NCBI GenBank assembly: GCA_958295665.1 | Contig: OY282558.1 | Location: 189,833,586-189,897,585 of the forward strand | Length of the DNA: 64,000 nt | Source of the DNA: Tipula vernalis | Lineage: Eukaryota > Arthropoda > Insecta > Diptera > Tipulidae | Direction: 5' to 3' | In this document: one piece after another, positions 1 to 10,689 of the stretch | Layout of the letters: every line of letters starts with the position of its first letter | Position numbering within the stretch: position 1 is the first letter of the stretch | Translations under genes and position numbers: made by a program | The notes under the pieces: model-generated | The model's database searches: none | Told to the model about the DNA's origin: nothing | The model's input: only the letters and a program-made list of their open reading frames with translations

Positions 1-197
1 ATCGAATGCACCGCAGACGTCAAAAAGGAAAAAATAAAAAATAAATAACAATTGGGCGCGAAAGTATGACCGGGTTATAAAAAAAACATCGAGAAACAAA
101 TTTTTTTGGTCAGTTATCGATCGCGCCACACTCATTTCGCGCCCAATTGTTATTTATTTTTCTTTTTTTCTTTTTTAACGTCTGCGGGTGCATTCGA
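1..197. repeat. Fold-back (inverted repeat) sequence at window edge
   Basis: Bases 1-62 are nearly the reverse complement of about 137-197: both arms carry the ATCGAATGCACC...GCAGACGT outer motif, a T/A-rich stretch and the inner motif CAATTGGGCGCG. The ~75-base spacer shows no coding signal. This is the form of a fold-back or MITE-like element, lying just beyond the 3' end of the minus-strand Ty3/gypsy remnant. The window starts at base 1, so the true left border and any target duplication cannot be seen. Confidence 0.7.
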
Positions 198-400
198 TCA
201 ACCAAAAATTCAATTTGGATATTTTTTCTTAATAAGAAAAGACCCTTTGTTGGAACGGCCTCACACCCGAGAAAGAGTCTTTATGCCGGGCACGGGCTAC
301 TGTTATACATCTCATTTTCAGGTTAACAGAAACGGTTCAGAAAAGTTTCCCCACTTCGAATGGTTGGACATCGTTTTGTAATACAAATGCGATCAACGTT

Positions 401-3203
401 TTAAATACGTATATCTTTCCCGTGATAAGTACCAAATGAGTATACCTTGTAGATCTTTGACCTTGTAAGCAACGTTTCGATAGCGGCAGGAACAAATTTA
501 TGGGCTAGTTTTGCCGAAAATTCGTTAAAGGCATCTCTCTGCGGAAAGGTTCGTACGAAGACCGCTTGGCCTGGATTAAATATTTGACGTCTGCTACGAA
601 GGTTGTAACGCTGGGCACATTTCTGATAAGATACTTTCAGGTAATGTAACATCTTTTCTCGGATTACGTTTAGTCGATCCGGTTTCGAGGCCACGTATAA
701 GTAATTATTATCAGCTTCTCCGAGTAATCGCCGCAACTTATAGTCTGCACCATGTAAAATCATATGTTGCCCGAAAACTAAGAAATGAGGTGAAAACTTT
801 GTTGATGGGTACCACCAATTTCGGAAACATGGACATGCCATTCAGTATGGCTATCGGAGAGGTAAGACCGAACAGCAGAAAGGATTGTGCGGTTTACTCG
901 CTGTGACGCGTTACTTTGGGGAGAGTAAATTGGTGTTCGGGTATGAGAAACTCCATATTTCTGTAACATCTCATGGAAAAGCTTCGAGGTAAACTGTTTG
1001 CCGTGTTCCCTCGTTTAGAACTGGGGTATAGACCGAAAAAATTTGTATACAGCTTCTGAAAAGGGCTAATTGATTTTGACTTTCTTCCCATTGTAGATTT
1101 CGAAGAATAAATAAGAGCTTTGTTCATCTTACAGAAAACGCTTACATCATGTGCCATACATGTCCAATAAAACTGTCTTTGAATTCCCTCGAAAGTCTTG
1201 GCTACTCCCATATGGGCGGCTGAAGGTGGTAAATGTGGCTGTTCGATAATAGATGGAACTAAAGAGTAAGGAACGATCAATTTCCAAGTGGGCACGTCCG
1301 TGGTTTGATAACGTAATCCGTAGTCAGGAGCGATAGGAAGTTTTCCATCTTGAACGCGAAGGTTGATTTCAACTCTTTTAATTAACTTAGAGTATTTATT
1401 TTCCAAAAAGGTTGGACTTGTAAGGTCAATATGTAACGGTTCATCGTTTATTGTTGGTTCGACCGAACAAATTGAAAGAAATTCCTGTTTCGCACGTGTT
1501 GCAACCTTTTCTTCAACGAACGAACTTCCACCGAATGTTATTTCATCACAAAATGCGCGAGATAGAGCATTCGGAACTACATTTTGTGAAACTTTTCTGT
1601 AAGCCATCTGAAAGTCAAAAAACTGGAGCTTAAGACTCCAGCGCGCTAACCGTCCTGACAAATCCTTCTGGGACATTAGCCACTGCAGACTAGCGTGGTC
1701 TGTATAAATAGTAAAGTGGTACCCTTCTATTTACGGTCTAAATTTCTTGACGCTCAGCACAGCAGCGTAACATTCTAACTCGGTAACCGAATAGTTTCTC
1801 TGTGTGGCGTTTAGTTTTTGCTACACGAAAACTATCGGACGCTCTGCACCGTCGGCATCGAGTTGAAATAGTACGCCGCCCACCCGTATCGTGCTGACAT
1901 CACATTGTATATAAAAGGGTTTACTATATTCCGGATTTGGCAGGACAGGTGAGGTCGTCAAAACGGTCTTCAAAGATTCAATGGCAGATTGAGCAGAAGT
2001 GGGCCATTTAAACTTAGAAGCTTTCTTTAATAAGTCAGTGAGGGGTGCAGACAACATAGCGTAGTTTTGTATGAATCGGCGGTACCAGCGGCTCATTCCC
2101 AAAAATTGACGGATTTGCTTAGATGTCTTTGGAGCGGGGAGTTCAACTATTGCTCGAACTTTATCAGGGTTAGTTCGGAGAGAGCCGTCACCAATTTTGT
2201 AACCCAGATACTTCGCTTCTTTTAATATGAATTTGCTTTTCTCGACATTTATTGTGAGTTCAGCGTTCATTAATCGACCTGCAACCTTTTCTAGTAGATT
2301 AATATGTTCATCAAAGGATGCTGAAGTGACCAAAAGGTCGTCCAAATAAACAAAGATTCGGTCATGCAGTTGGGGAGCATTACATAATCCGAATGGCATG
2401 ACCGTGAATTGATACAAGGGTCTCCCAGTTATGGTAATGGCCGTCTTATCTCTGGATTGCTGGTCCAAAGGGATCTGCCAAAAGGCGTCTTTAAGATCAA
2501 TACAAGATATGTACCTAAGGGGAAGTGGATACGCGTCCTTAACGGTGACCTTGTTCAATTCATGGGCATCCAAGCAGAGACGACCTTTGCCGTTTGCTTT
2601 ACGCACCAAAGTGACCGGGGAGCACCAACTGCTCTGACTTTCCTCTATTACGCCCAATGACAGCATTCTATCCAGTTCTGCAAATAGTTGGGATTGAACA
2701 GCGGGAGACACAGCGTAAAATCTTTGTTTAATTGGTCTAACCGTACCAACATCAATTATGTGTGAAAGCAAAGAAGTTTTGCCTAGTCCCAGTTTACCAT
2801 AAGAAGGGAATTTCTCAATAACTTTGTTTGCCTTGGTTTTCTGGTGAGAGAATATGGTAGTCAGATACATCCGGATTAGAATTGACAACAGTTGTTAAGG
2901 CACATTAAAAGAGTGACACACGGAACATGTTCCAGAAATCGTTTCCAAGATACAATTGTTGTTCCAACACTTATTGTTGAAACTCAATGTAGCACAGATA
3001 TACCCAAAAACTCGCTCTGCTTGCCCGTTTGCAGTACTAATAGAAGATGGAGAACTATAAAACTTTATCTTTGGGTCGGTTAGGAATGATTTTGACCCAG
3101 CACCTAAAACGCTAACCGTAGCTCTACTATCTAGCAAACCCTTATACTCAACTCCATTAATTAAGACATGAGCGTACGGTGTGGGGTCTAATGAACCGTT
3201 CAT
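401..3203 (-). pseudogene. pol: Ty3/gypsy pol remnant: protease, RT, RNase H, integrase
   Basis: On the minus strand, 3203-2895 holds an aspartic protease with the active-site triplet changed to D-S-R (LLDSRATVSVLG). A stop follows, then in the same frame the RT (2888-1821), with CIDLKDAFWQIPL and the catalytic YLDDLL. The RT lacks the stretch that normally joins YPLPL to the CIDLKDAF block, and another before the YLDD block. RNase H follows with QCDVST and TDHASLQWL. Integrase occupies about 1470-401: a zinc-binding H-H-C region near 1240-1130, a largely deleted central core, a block at ~890 in which the expected catalytic glutamate position reads Q (SQRVNR), and a C-terminal domain ending at 401 (TYHGKDIRI). 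Stops and frame changes fall near 2895, 1820, 970 and 840. The product would have copied and integrated the element; this copy cannot. Confidence 0.85.
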
Positions 3204-3585
3204 AACAATTGAATCTATTATTTCAGATTTTATCGTCTTACGGCCTTGCCAATATAGCCTAGTTCGCTTGCACTGATGTAAATTTTAATAACGTTTTTGC
3301 TTATTGTAAGATTCTGAGTTTGAAATATGTGGGTTGCCATAAGCGCTTGTTTGAGAAAGTAAATTAAGAGACGTTTGATTGGAGTTTGATGACGATGTAT
3401 CTTTGGGACCTGAGTGGACATATAGGGTAGAATTAGAATTATGAAGAGGAATCAACGCGTCTGACTGGAAGAATTTTGATGAGCCAGAATTCGAAATTCC
3501 GGATCGGGTCGCTGGCTGTTTCTTCCATTCGGAACAATTCCTGTCTTAACTATTTTCGGGTCCAACTATTTTCGGAGTTCCATGG

Positions 3586-5520
3586 TTCCCAGTTCTCCAC
3601 TGACCCCTCGGGATGTTTTCCGAATACTTTGGGCATTTAGCGAATTCCGTATCCTTCATGCCACATTTATGGCAGAACTACCGATGGGATGGTAATGGCA
3701 ATCATTGAAAGTATGACCCCTCTCATCGCAATTAAAACCTAATAATTCTCGATTATTGATTGGCTGATTCATCCCACCTGCTGACCACGGTTTTGATGGA
3801 CCACTCACATTATTTTGAAACGCGGCTAGTTGTGCGCTAACATGCGGTGGGTTAAAACAATTTTGTTGTTGTCCTGCAATATTGGGTTCGCTTGGATCAA
3901 TCAAATTCAGCTCGTTAATTCCTCTTTTGTGATAGAACACATATTCCGGATCTATTCGAAGTCTATTCCATGTGTCTTCCCAAGCGGCACAACTAGAGAT
4001 TAGATTATTAATAGATTTAAAAGTCCTTTCGGTTAATTGGTACTGAAGTCCACCTCTCATATTTTGCATAAGAATCTCAATCAGTTTTTCCTGGGAATAT
4101 GGCGTCTTACACTGCAGAGTCATGCTCAAAACTTTATGATAGAATTGATAGAATGACAGACCGTCTGTCTTGGAATCTCTCCATAAATTGTCTCTTAATA
4201 CCTATCCAAGATATGGCTGGATTATGCCGTCTACAAGTCCAGTACCATTGTAATGCTACCTTCTTTAATACTGAGCTCATTTCAGTGAGCAATGTTACTT
4301 CTGAAATGTCTAGTGACCTTGCTACAGTTTTTAATTGAAAAACAAACACATCAATGGGAATGCTCGATGCTGAACTATCAAAAGACAATCCACAGCGAGG
4401 CAAACTACGATAATCTGAAGACCCTCGAGTACTTGGTACATTTTGATTAGTACATGTGGATTTGTTTGTGGTATAGCTGAAGAATAGTTGGTGTAAGTGG
4501 AACATAACGCTGTTTCTGGCCAGAGCTGGGAGAACATTGATATTGATGGAACACCATGTACGGTTGCTGGAATAGTCAACGGAGGGTGAGTAATAGTTGC
4601 AATAGATTGGTTGTTGTAGGTGGCCCTAGGAAATACCGTATTTGATGTCATTGTAGCGGTAACAAATGCCTGATGGATTTGTCGGTTAAATTGGGTAATC
4701 GCGGGATTCACAGAGACAATAATGTTTGGAGGTGGATCTTAACAGTTGGTTGGAGGATTAACAGTTGGTTTTTCGTAGGTGATTTGCAATTTCAATTCAT
4801 CTTGGCGTTTATTTAATTCCGACATCTGTTGCGACAAAGCACTGAATTTTTCCAAGACAGATTTCAACAATTTTGTTTGCGTTGAAGCTTGCTAATTCTT
4901 CACCAGGCTTTTTGTGTGTATCCGTTCAAGAAGTTCCTCTAAAGTGGATTGTCTAACAAATGAATGTGATGTTGAAGGTGTAGGTTTATCGTCGTAAAAA
5001 ATTTGAGGTTGCGGACTTATCACATTTGGATTATTCTCATCGACATTTATTAAATTCTCTGGGATTTCTACATCAATTGTTTTTGCCGCTTCAATAGATT
5101 CGTTGGTCCATGTTGGTCAGGAAAATCTGTAAACTTGATTGTAGCTGTTCACAGGTTTTTAGAGTACTTCGAGCACTATCTTGAGGTAGGGGATTTTGTT
5201 GCCCGATTCAAACGACTCGCTCCATGCAAGCGACGTGATTCTAACTGATGTGCCATGCTCCATACGTGTTCTTCTTCCTTTTCGCTGAGTTGGGTAATTT
5301 ATTGTTGAAGTGCTTGTAGTTTGCTTTAGCAAGTTCGAATGCCTAAATCCGGCGGTTTTTTTGCTGTTACATGAATCTCAGTAGGTACGATTTGTGGATC
5401 TAAATTTTCGTTCTGAATTGCATAATGAAGTAGTTGAACAGTGTCGGGCGTATTAGGATCAATTCCGCGAACTACACACTCCACCTCAATTTCATCGATT
5501 CACGAAACCGAAGGATCCAT
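3586..5520 (-). pseudogene. gag: Ty3/gypsy gag remnant
   Basis: The likely start is the ATG at 5520-5518 (MDPSVS), followed after six codons by an in-frame TGA at 5502-5500. The reading then continues in the same frame (IDEIEVECVVRGIDPN). Open stretches at 4711-4331, 4505-4134 and 4129-3656 in different frames carry capsid-like sequence (ALQWYWTCRRHNPAISW; RGGLQYQLTERTFKSINNLI) and a zinc-knuckle remnant (FNCDERGHTFNDC) whose first cysteine is missing. A second CxxC-like piece (HKCGMKDTEFAKC) lies near 3665-3625. Gag would form the particle and bind RNA. At least four frame breaks are present. The call rests on the knuckle, on the position upstream of protease and on the capsid-like composition. 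Confidence 0.75.
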
Positions 5521-6365
5521 TTTTAATAACAACAAAAACAATTCTGAATTTATAAATTGAACGAGAATAACCTTTCAGAAATAAGGTTAGCACACTAAAA
5601 AAAATGAAACTGAAATATACAACGAATATTTTGTTATATCGATAGCACAACCACTAAATTCAAATCTTCGAATCTAACTCTGCCTCACTTCCAATTTGAA
5701 AAAATTTGTCGAAAAAAATATTCAGAAATATTTCCAGACGTACTACTCGTAGTATGATTAGAATTAAAATGTATCGCTTTTCAATAATTATATCATATAA
5801 GTGGGGATGAGCTCGGGTAGCCAGCTTGTTAAGTAATAATTGAAGAATATGTGAGTGAAGAAAATAAACTGTTTGCTTTATAGGACGGAAACAGGTAGAG
5901 GAAGAAAAGAGAAAAAAAATCATTCATAAATTCCACAGTAACTATACTAGACCATTACGTAGTGGTTTTCCTTCTCCCTTAATTCAGTACATTCGATGCT
6001 AGATATTAGCGAAAAATAATGAAAATCATGGGCACTAGCCGCTGTGATCATTGTAAAGGTAATAACAGAGGCAGGCTGAAATCAACATATAGTACGGAAA
6101 CGGCCTATCTCAATCATAACCAAAACAAATCGCACAAATATATACAAAGGTAAAAAAAAAATATTAAAAAGGAATGGACAAATTTGGAACTATAATTATT
6201 TGATCAGATCAAACATGTTCGTCCAATTCAAACAGTTAATTGAAACTGGATAAGGACGTCTATTTTTGATAAGATGATAATAACAAAAAAATAAATGTAT
6301 ATCAATAGGATGGAAAGGAAGGATTTAAAGAAAGGATTGCCTTAAAATTTAAATGGTTAGATTTA
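5521..6365 (-). other. Probable 5' leader of the Ty3/gypsy element
   Basis: About 850 bases lie between the primer binding site and the gag ATG. The stretch is AT-rich, and the longest minus-strand open frame (5923-5660, 87 codons) resembles no protein I know. It fits an untranslated leader in this position. Confidence 0.5.
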
Positions 6366-6378
6366 GCTTGGGCGCCAC
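6366..6378 (-). promoter_or_regulatory. Candidate primer binding site
   Basis: On the minus strand, one base after the terminal CA of the palindromic LTR candidate, reads TGGCGCCCAAGC (6377-6366). TGGCGCC-type sites next to the 5' LTR are the usual tRNA primer sites of retroviruses and many Ty3/gypsy elements. The tRNA identity (lysine type) is an inference from memory. Confidence 0.65.
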
Positions 6379-6592
6379 TGTAACGAAATGCAATGAAGTT
6401 TGTTCAGCAATTCAAAAACAAAATCCAAAACACGTTAGTTAATAGGTATCCACTTCATTTTATTGTCTCTGAGCTTTAGCCGGCAAAATGACCGCCCAGA
6501 GACAATAAAATGACGTGGATATCTGTTAACTGACGTGTTTTGGATTTTTTTTTTTTTGAATTGCTGAACAAACTTCATTGCATTTTGTTACA
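6379..6592 (-). repeat. Candidate 5' LTR that is itself a 214-bp palindrome
   Basis: On the minus strand the block begins TGTAAC and ends GTTACA, so it has LTR-type TG...CA ends, and it abuts the primer binding site. The two ~94-base halves are near-perfect reverse complements around a ~26-base centre at about 6473-6498. An ordinary LTR is not palindromic. The alternative is a MITE inserted exactly at the LTR/primer-site border, but no target duplication flanks it (GCGCCAC on one side, CCTTGTT on the other). Confidence 0.6.
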
Positions 6593-8043
6593 CCTTGTTG
6601 AATGTCTTTCAAAGACGTATACAATTAAATGTTGAGACTATATTTCACGTTATACCGCATTGGTTCATAATAAATTCAAAGTCGACATTTCAGATTTCGA
6701 TTTGTTAGACGAGAGATTTTATTCATTTCGACCTTGTTTATAACGTAAGTATGAATGTTATTTCCCCTTGTTTTTATTCACTACGGTACATTTTTACCAT
6801 TTCAATGAATACACTTGAGATATATTATAAGTTTATTATCGTTTTTGGATTTCTTTTATTCATGTTTTCTAGCAGGGGCTTTTCTCGAAATAATAACCAA
6901 GCAACTCAAGTAGATAACCACTCAAAATTATTTTGTTGAAATAGAAAGTTTTCTTGTTTTTAAGTTAAATACTGTTTAGTATATTAATGATAATGAAGGT
7001 AATATAATCTAAGAATGATTATAACAAAAACAAAAAAGTTTTGAGAATTGTTTGAATATCGTCAGATACTCGTGTTTGTAAGGATACTAGCTTTGGGTAG
7101 CTGGGAATGTTGTTAATGGTATATACATATGTATTCACCTATATTCGTATAAAATATTTTACTTTTCCCACTATAACGAAATTATAATTGGGTAAGTATT
7201 GTAATAGCGAAAAAAAATTGGTTCCCGATTTTCACATTTCTCGACGAATTAGGTTACCAGGACTCCAAAACATCGATTAGAAATTAATAAGTCGTGAATG
7301 TCCTTCCAGTCATAGATTTTTATTATTTTTGTTTTGCCTACCATTTTTAAAAATATCGATAGTTTTGATCAGTTTGTGTTAGCTTTTAGGTCCATTCGAG
7401 TCTAGAATAGAGGGGATTGGAATGGAAGAGAAAACTGCCTAACAGATTTTCTCAAAAACGGGGCCAACGATTTTTTTGTTATTTTAACAATATATTTGAA
7501 AATCCATCATCTACTTGTTCACAAAATTTGAAGTCGATTGAAGCAGTTAAATAAAATAAAATATTGAATCACATTGCTCGAGGACCGTAAGAATTGCGTG
7601 GTACGTAATCATATATCTAAAGATCTAGTTATTACGGATGTAACTGTTCTAAATAATATGAATTCACATGAAATAGTTCAAAGTATATGTAGCGTTTCTT
7701 GAAGTCGATGGAAAGGAACAATAAGAAGTGTTTTCGACCAATTCAACGTTACTTATCATTATAAAATTTTTTACTAGAGAAGACAAGTTGTTCTTCCACC
7801 ATAAATATATGAAGGTTAGTAATATATACTTGACACATATCGGGCTACATTCTGATACAAGTATTTACTCATCATGCTCAAACTCTTCAAAACCCAAATA
7901 ATATAACCAAAGTAACGACAAAAATACTGAATCAGTAGCATTGAATGAGTTAGTCAAACAACATCAACAGTATTCTTCACTTATAAATTAATGGGTATAC
8001 ATTAATTCGTAATGATCGTACAGTAAAAACTCATGGAGGAAGG
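6593..8043. other. No recognised feature
   Basis: AT-rich, without a credible coding region. The longest open frame (6751-6939, 62 codons, plus strand) is hydrophobic and low in complexity and matches nothing I know. No inverted repeats or tRNA-like folds stood out. Confidence 0.5.
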
Positions 8044-8053
8044 AGTATGTGTT

Positions 8054-8237
8054 ATGTATTTTTTAAATAAAAACTATTAGTTTTATTTAAAATGTCCACA
8101 TTGACATGTCTTTTTAAAAAAACACAAATTTTATTTATTCAAAATAAAAATAAACAAATTTTTAAAAAACACTTATGGTTAAAATTATCTTTCTTAATGT
8201 GAAAATAATAATAAATTTAAATTAGGAAGACCGGTTT
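8054..8237. repeat. Penelope inverted arm (left, 3' side)
   Basis: These 184 bases are nearly the exact reverse complement of 10407-10590; the only differences I noticed are a few in the A/T runs. The arm runs from ATGTATTTTTTAAAT to AGGAAGACCGGTTT. Its inner edge overlaps the 3' half of the hammerhead motif. Confidence 0.9.
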
Positions 8238-8261
8238 CGGATTTCATCCATCGTCAGTTCC
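8225..8261 (-). ncRNA. Hammerhead ribozyme motif of Penelope type
   Basis: Read on the minus strand: GGAA (stem I, 8261-8258); CTGACGA, the conserved CUGANGA core (8257-8251); one unpaired T; GGAT-GAA-ATCC (stem II and loop, 8249-8239); GAAA core (8238-8235); CCGG, a self-complementary short stem III (8234-8231); TC; then TTCC (8228-8225), which closes stem I against GGAA. Cleavage would fall after C8229. Every conserved core position is present. Hammerheads with very short stem III that work as dimers are known from Penelope-like elements. Confidence 0.8.
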
Positions 8262-8307
8262 AATAAATTTTAACTACTGAAGTTTGCATTGTAAAAATTT
8301 CATGCAA

Positions 8308-10386
8308 TTACCTGTACAGAATCATATCGTACAGTTTATTTGTTTTTGTGTTCAATTTATCATTGAGAATGTGTGGATTGTGTCGATGTTTGTAAATCTC
8401 TATCTCTTCTAAACAGTCCATCATATTGCTTTTCCTCAGAGTGTGTAATATTTGTAAATTTGTGTTGATGTCTGTAAACGTATGTTGCTGTGTGACTAGA
8501 TGGTGAGCGTAATTTGATTTAAAGTTCGTATTTATATTTGTATGCAATGTCTCGTTAGTGTGTTCATTGAATCTTTGTATGAATGTTCGTCCCGTTTGAC
8601 CGACATAAAACATGGAGCAATCATTGCATATCAATTTATATACGCCGCTATCACGCACACGGTTATGTTGTGATGATAATTTGTTATGCAGTTTTTGTGA
8701 CGTTCTGTGTGCAATGGTGTAATTGTGTTTCCGAAATATCTTTTTTAGAATATTGCTAGTGTTTTTATTGAATTCTACCGCAATGTATTTATAGGTGTCG
8801 TCATCGGTAGTATACATAGTGGTCAAATGTTTTTGTTGATTTTTGCGTTTTATTTTTGAATTGATGCGATGTATCATGTTTGTTGTGAATCCATTCTGTT
8901 TTGCAATGTGTAATATTTTGTGTAGTTCCTCAATGTAATCAGCTTCGCTCATGGGGATGTTGTTAAGCCTAATGAGCATATGGTTGTATGCTGCTAGTTT
9001 GTGGTGTGCTGGGTGATTTGAAGTATTGTGGATGGTCTGATCAGTTTGGGTGGTTTTCCGATATATTGAAAAGCTGTGTTTATTGTTATTATTTTTGATT
9101 GTTAAATCCAAAAAGTTGATAGATTTTCCGCTTTCAACTTCCAAAGTGAATTTTATATTTACATGAATGTTGTTGATGTAATTGTGCAGGTTGTCGAGTT
9201 GTCTCTTGGTGCCTTGGAATAATATTAAAATATCGTCGACATAACGATGCCAATAAATTATGTGCTTTTTGTATTTGTTTTTGTTGCTATTTATAAATGT
9301 TTTTTCGAAATGGTTCAAATAAATGTTGGCAAGGGTACCTGATAATGGGCTGCCCATTGGTAGTCCATCGTTTTGCATGTAAAATTTGTTATTGTGCTGG
9401 AAATAATTTTGATGAATGATGGTTCTAAGGAGCTGTACTACCTGTGTTACTTTTTTGCTGTCAATCCGATTGTGTGTTAGTAAACCCTCTATTATAGTTA
9501 TAGTTTCGGCAACAGGTATATTGGTATACATATTAGTGATGTCGAAAGAGGCAAGTTTTGCGCCGCTAGGTATGTCAACTGATCTTATTTTATCTACGAG
9601 TTCGAGATTGTTTTTGATGGACGAATTATTATCTAGTTTTATATTGTCTGTTAACCATTTATTTAGGAATTTAGCAATCTTGTATGACGGTGAGGTGGTA
9701 AAATTTATCAGCGGACGGATAGGCGTATTAGCTTTGTGTATTTTTGGTAAACCTGTGATGGTGGGTGCTGTCGGTTTGATCATTTTATTAAAAAATGCCT
9801 GTTGCTTACTCAAAATGGAAGTTGAATTGCTGATTACTTTGTTGACTGCTGTTAGATAGGTTTTAGTGGGGTCGCTATTGAGAGTGCTGATATTATTATT
9901 GGAAATAAATTCATCAATTTTTAGGTGATATTCCGGTTTATATATGATAACAGCGGTATTTCCCTTGTCAGCTTTCGTTATTAATGCGTTGTTTTGGATT
10001 AGTTTCATTTTAATGTTTGCCATATTCTTTGTTGATGAAGTTTCCTGTTTGTTATTGAAAGGCTGTTTCGTTTTTATTTCATTAATTATGAATGTCCTGA
10101 TATCCTCTTGGTGTTGCTTTTCAGTTTGTAAGATTGCGTTTTCAATTTCTAGTAAATGTCTGTTTTGTGCCTTTTTGGAATTTTTAAGTTGTAGGTTGTG
10201 TTTTAATCCATTTTCAAGTAAATTAGTTTCAGAGGCGTTGAACTCGATTTCAGTTAGATTATGTATTCTATTATGGAACTTGTGTTTTATAGAATAGGTT
10301 GGTGCATCCGATATTTCGGTGTTAGTGAGTTGACTGAATTTTAATTGTTTTATTTTTAAAGAAATGGTCCTACGTTTTTTCATCAT
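8308..10386 (-). CDS. Penelope-like reverse transcriptase with GIY-YIG endonuclease
   Basis: An uninterrupted 692-codon frame starts at the ATG at 10386. The N-terminal ~200 residues are lysine- and asparagine-rich. The RT core follows: TGLPKIHK and RPLINF (~220-230), ASFDITNMYTNIP (~285), the DGLPMGSPLSG block (~345) and the catalytic YVDDILILF (~390). The last ~110 residues hold the GIY-YIG nuclease: GVYKLICNDCSMFYVGQTGR, then FNEHTNE. RT plus GIY-YIG in this order is diagnostic of Penelope-like elements, which reverse transcribe directly at the cut target. The D. virilis Penelope protein is longer as I recall, so a shortened N-terminus is possible. The catalytic YxDD and GIY/YVG residues are in place, so the enzyme could be functional. 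Confidence 0.93.
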   Translation of the reverse strand: MMKKRRTISLKIKQLKFSQLTNTEISDAPTYSIKHKFHNRIHNLTEIEFNASETNLLENGLKHNLQLKNSKKAQNRHLLEIENAILQTEKQHQEDIRTFIINEIKTKQPFNNKQETSSTKNMANIKMKLIQNNALITKADKGNTAVIIYKPEYHLKIDEFISNNNISTLNSDPTKTYLTAVNKVISNSTSILSKQQAFFNKMIKPTAPTITGLPKIHKANTPIRPLINFTTSPSYKIAKFLNKWLTDNIKLDNNSSIKNNLELVDKIRSVDIPSGAKLASFDITNMYTNIPVAETITIIEGLLTHNRIDSKKVTQVVQLLRTIIHQNYFQHNNKFYMQNDGLPMGSPLSGTLANIYLNHFEKTFINSNKNKYKKHIIYWHRYVDDILILFQGTKRQLDNLHNYINNIHVNIKFTLEVESGKSINFLDLTIKNNNNKHSFSIYRKTTQTDQTIHNTSNHPAHHKLAAYNHMLIRLNNIPMSEADYIEELHKILHIAKQNGFTTNMIHRINSKIKRKNQQKHLTTMYTTDDDTYKYIAVEFNKNTSNILKKIFRKHNYTIAHRTSQKLHNKLSSQHNRVRDSGVYKLICNDCSMFYVGQTGRTFIQRFNEHTNETLHTNINTNFKSNYAHHLVTQQHTFTDINTNLQILHTLRKSNMMDCLEEIEIYKHRHNPHILNDKLNTKTNKLYDMILYR

Positions 10387-10406
10387 ATTTGTTTCCGTTA
10401 TGTTTT

Positions 10407-10590
10407 AAACCGGTCTTCCTAATTTAAATTTATTATTATTTTCACATTAAGAAAAATAATTTTAACCATAAGTGTTTTTTAAAAATTTGTTTATTTTTAT
10501 TTTGTATAAATAAAATTTGTGTTTTTTTAAAAAGACATGTCAATGTGGACATTTTAAATAAAACTAATAGTTTTTATTTAAAAAATACAT
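10407..10590. repeat. Penelope inverted arm (right, 5' side)
   Basis: Partner of 8054-8237 in opposite orientation, directly upstream of the ORF start on the minus strand. It carries AAACCGGTCTTCC, the cleavage-site half of the hammerhead, but no CUGANGA core lies next to it, so this end has no complete ribozyme. Confidence 0.9.
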
Positions 10591-10689
10591 TTTATTGTGA
10601 AGAAAGCCACGGCATATGAATAATATGAATTCCTTCCATTTTTATTGTAATTAGTATGTGTTATATACAGAGTTTATTTTAATTGAGAT

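Larger units (their letters stand above)
200..6592 (-). mobile_element. Degenerate Ty3/gypsy LTR retrotransposon
   Basis: Read on the minus strand the order is: candidate LTR (6592-6379), primer binding site, a leader of ~860 bp, gag (5520 to ~3590), protease, reverse transcriptase, RNase H and integrase (3203-401), then a short 3' untranslated stretch. That is the Ty3/gypsy order. No 3' LTR matching the 5' candidate is visible at the left, where the fold-back at 1-197 takes its place, so the element is truncated or its end lies outside the window. Many stops, frameshifts and in-frame deletions show it is old and dead. The protein resembles the Osvaldo/Ulysses group in phrasing, but that placement is only a recollection. 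Confidence 0.85.
8044..10664 (-). mobile_element. Penelope-like retroelement with inverted arms
   Basis: A single minus-strand RT/GIY-YIG ORF lies between 184-bp inverted arms (8054-8237 and 10407-10590), the partial inverted-repeat layout known for Penelope-like elements. A hammerhead fold lies at the ORF-side edge of the left arm. The 12-mer AGTATGTGTTAT occurs at 8044-8055 and again at 10653-10664 and may be the target duplication; the right copy lies 62 bp beyond the arm, which would make those 62 bp an asymmetric tail. No frame break was seen in the ORF. Confidence 0.9.

Noticed and set aside
106..381. 91-codon plus-strand open frame at the left end
   Set aside because: It crosses the fold-back arm and the antisense 3' end of the Ty3/gypsy remnant and has a phenylalanine run from the T-tract.
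9416..10297. Plus-strand open frames of 147 and 117 codons
   Set aside because: They lie antisense within the Penelope ORF, whose motifs on the other strand are unmistakable.
10407..10590. Second hammerhead in the right Penelope arm
   Set aside because: The arm has the CCGGTCTTCC half, but no CUGANGA core lies next to it on either strand.
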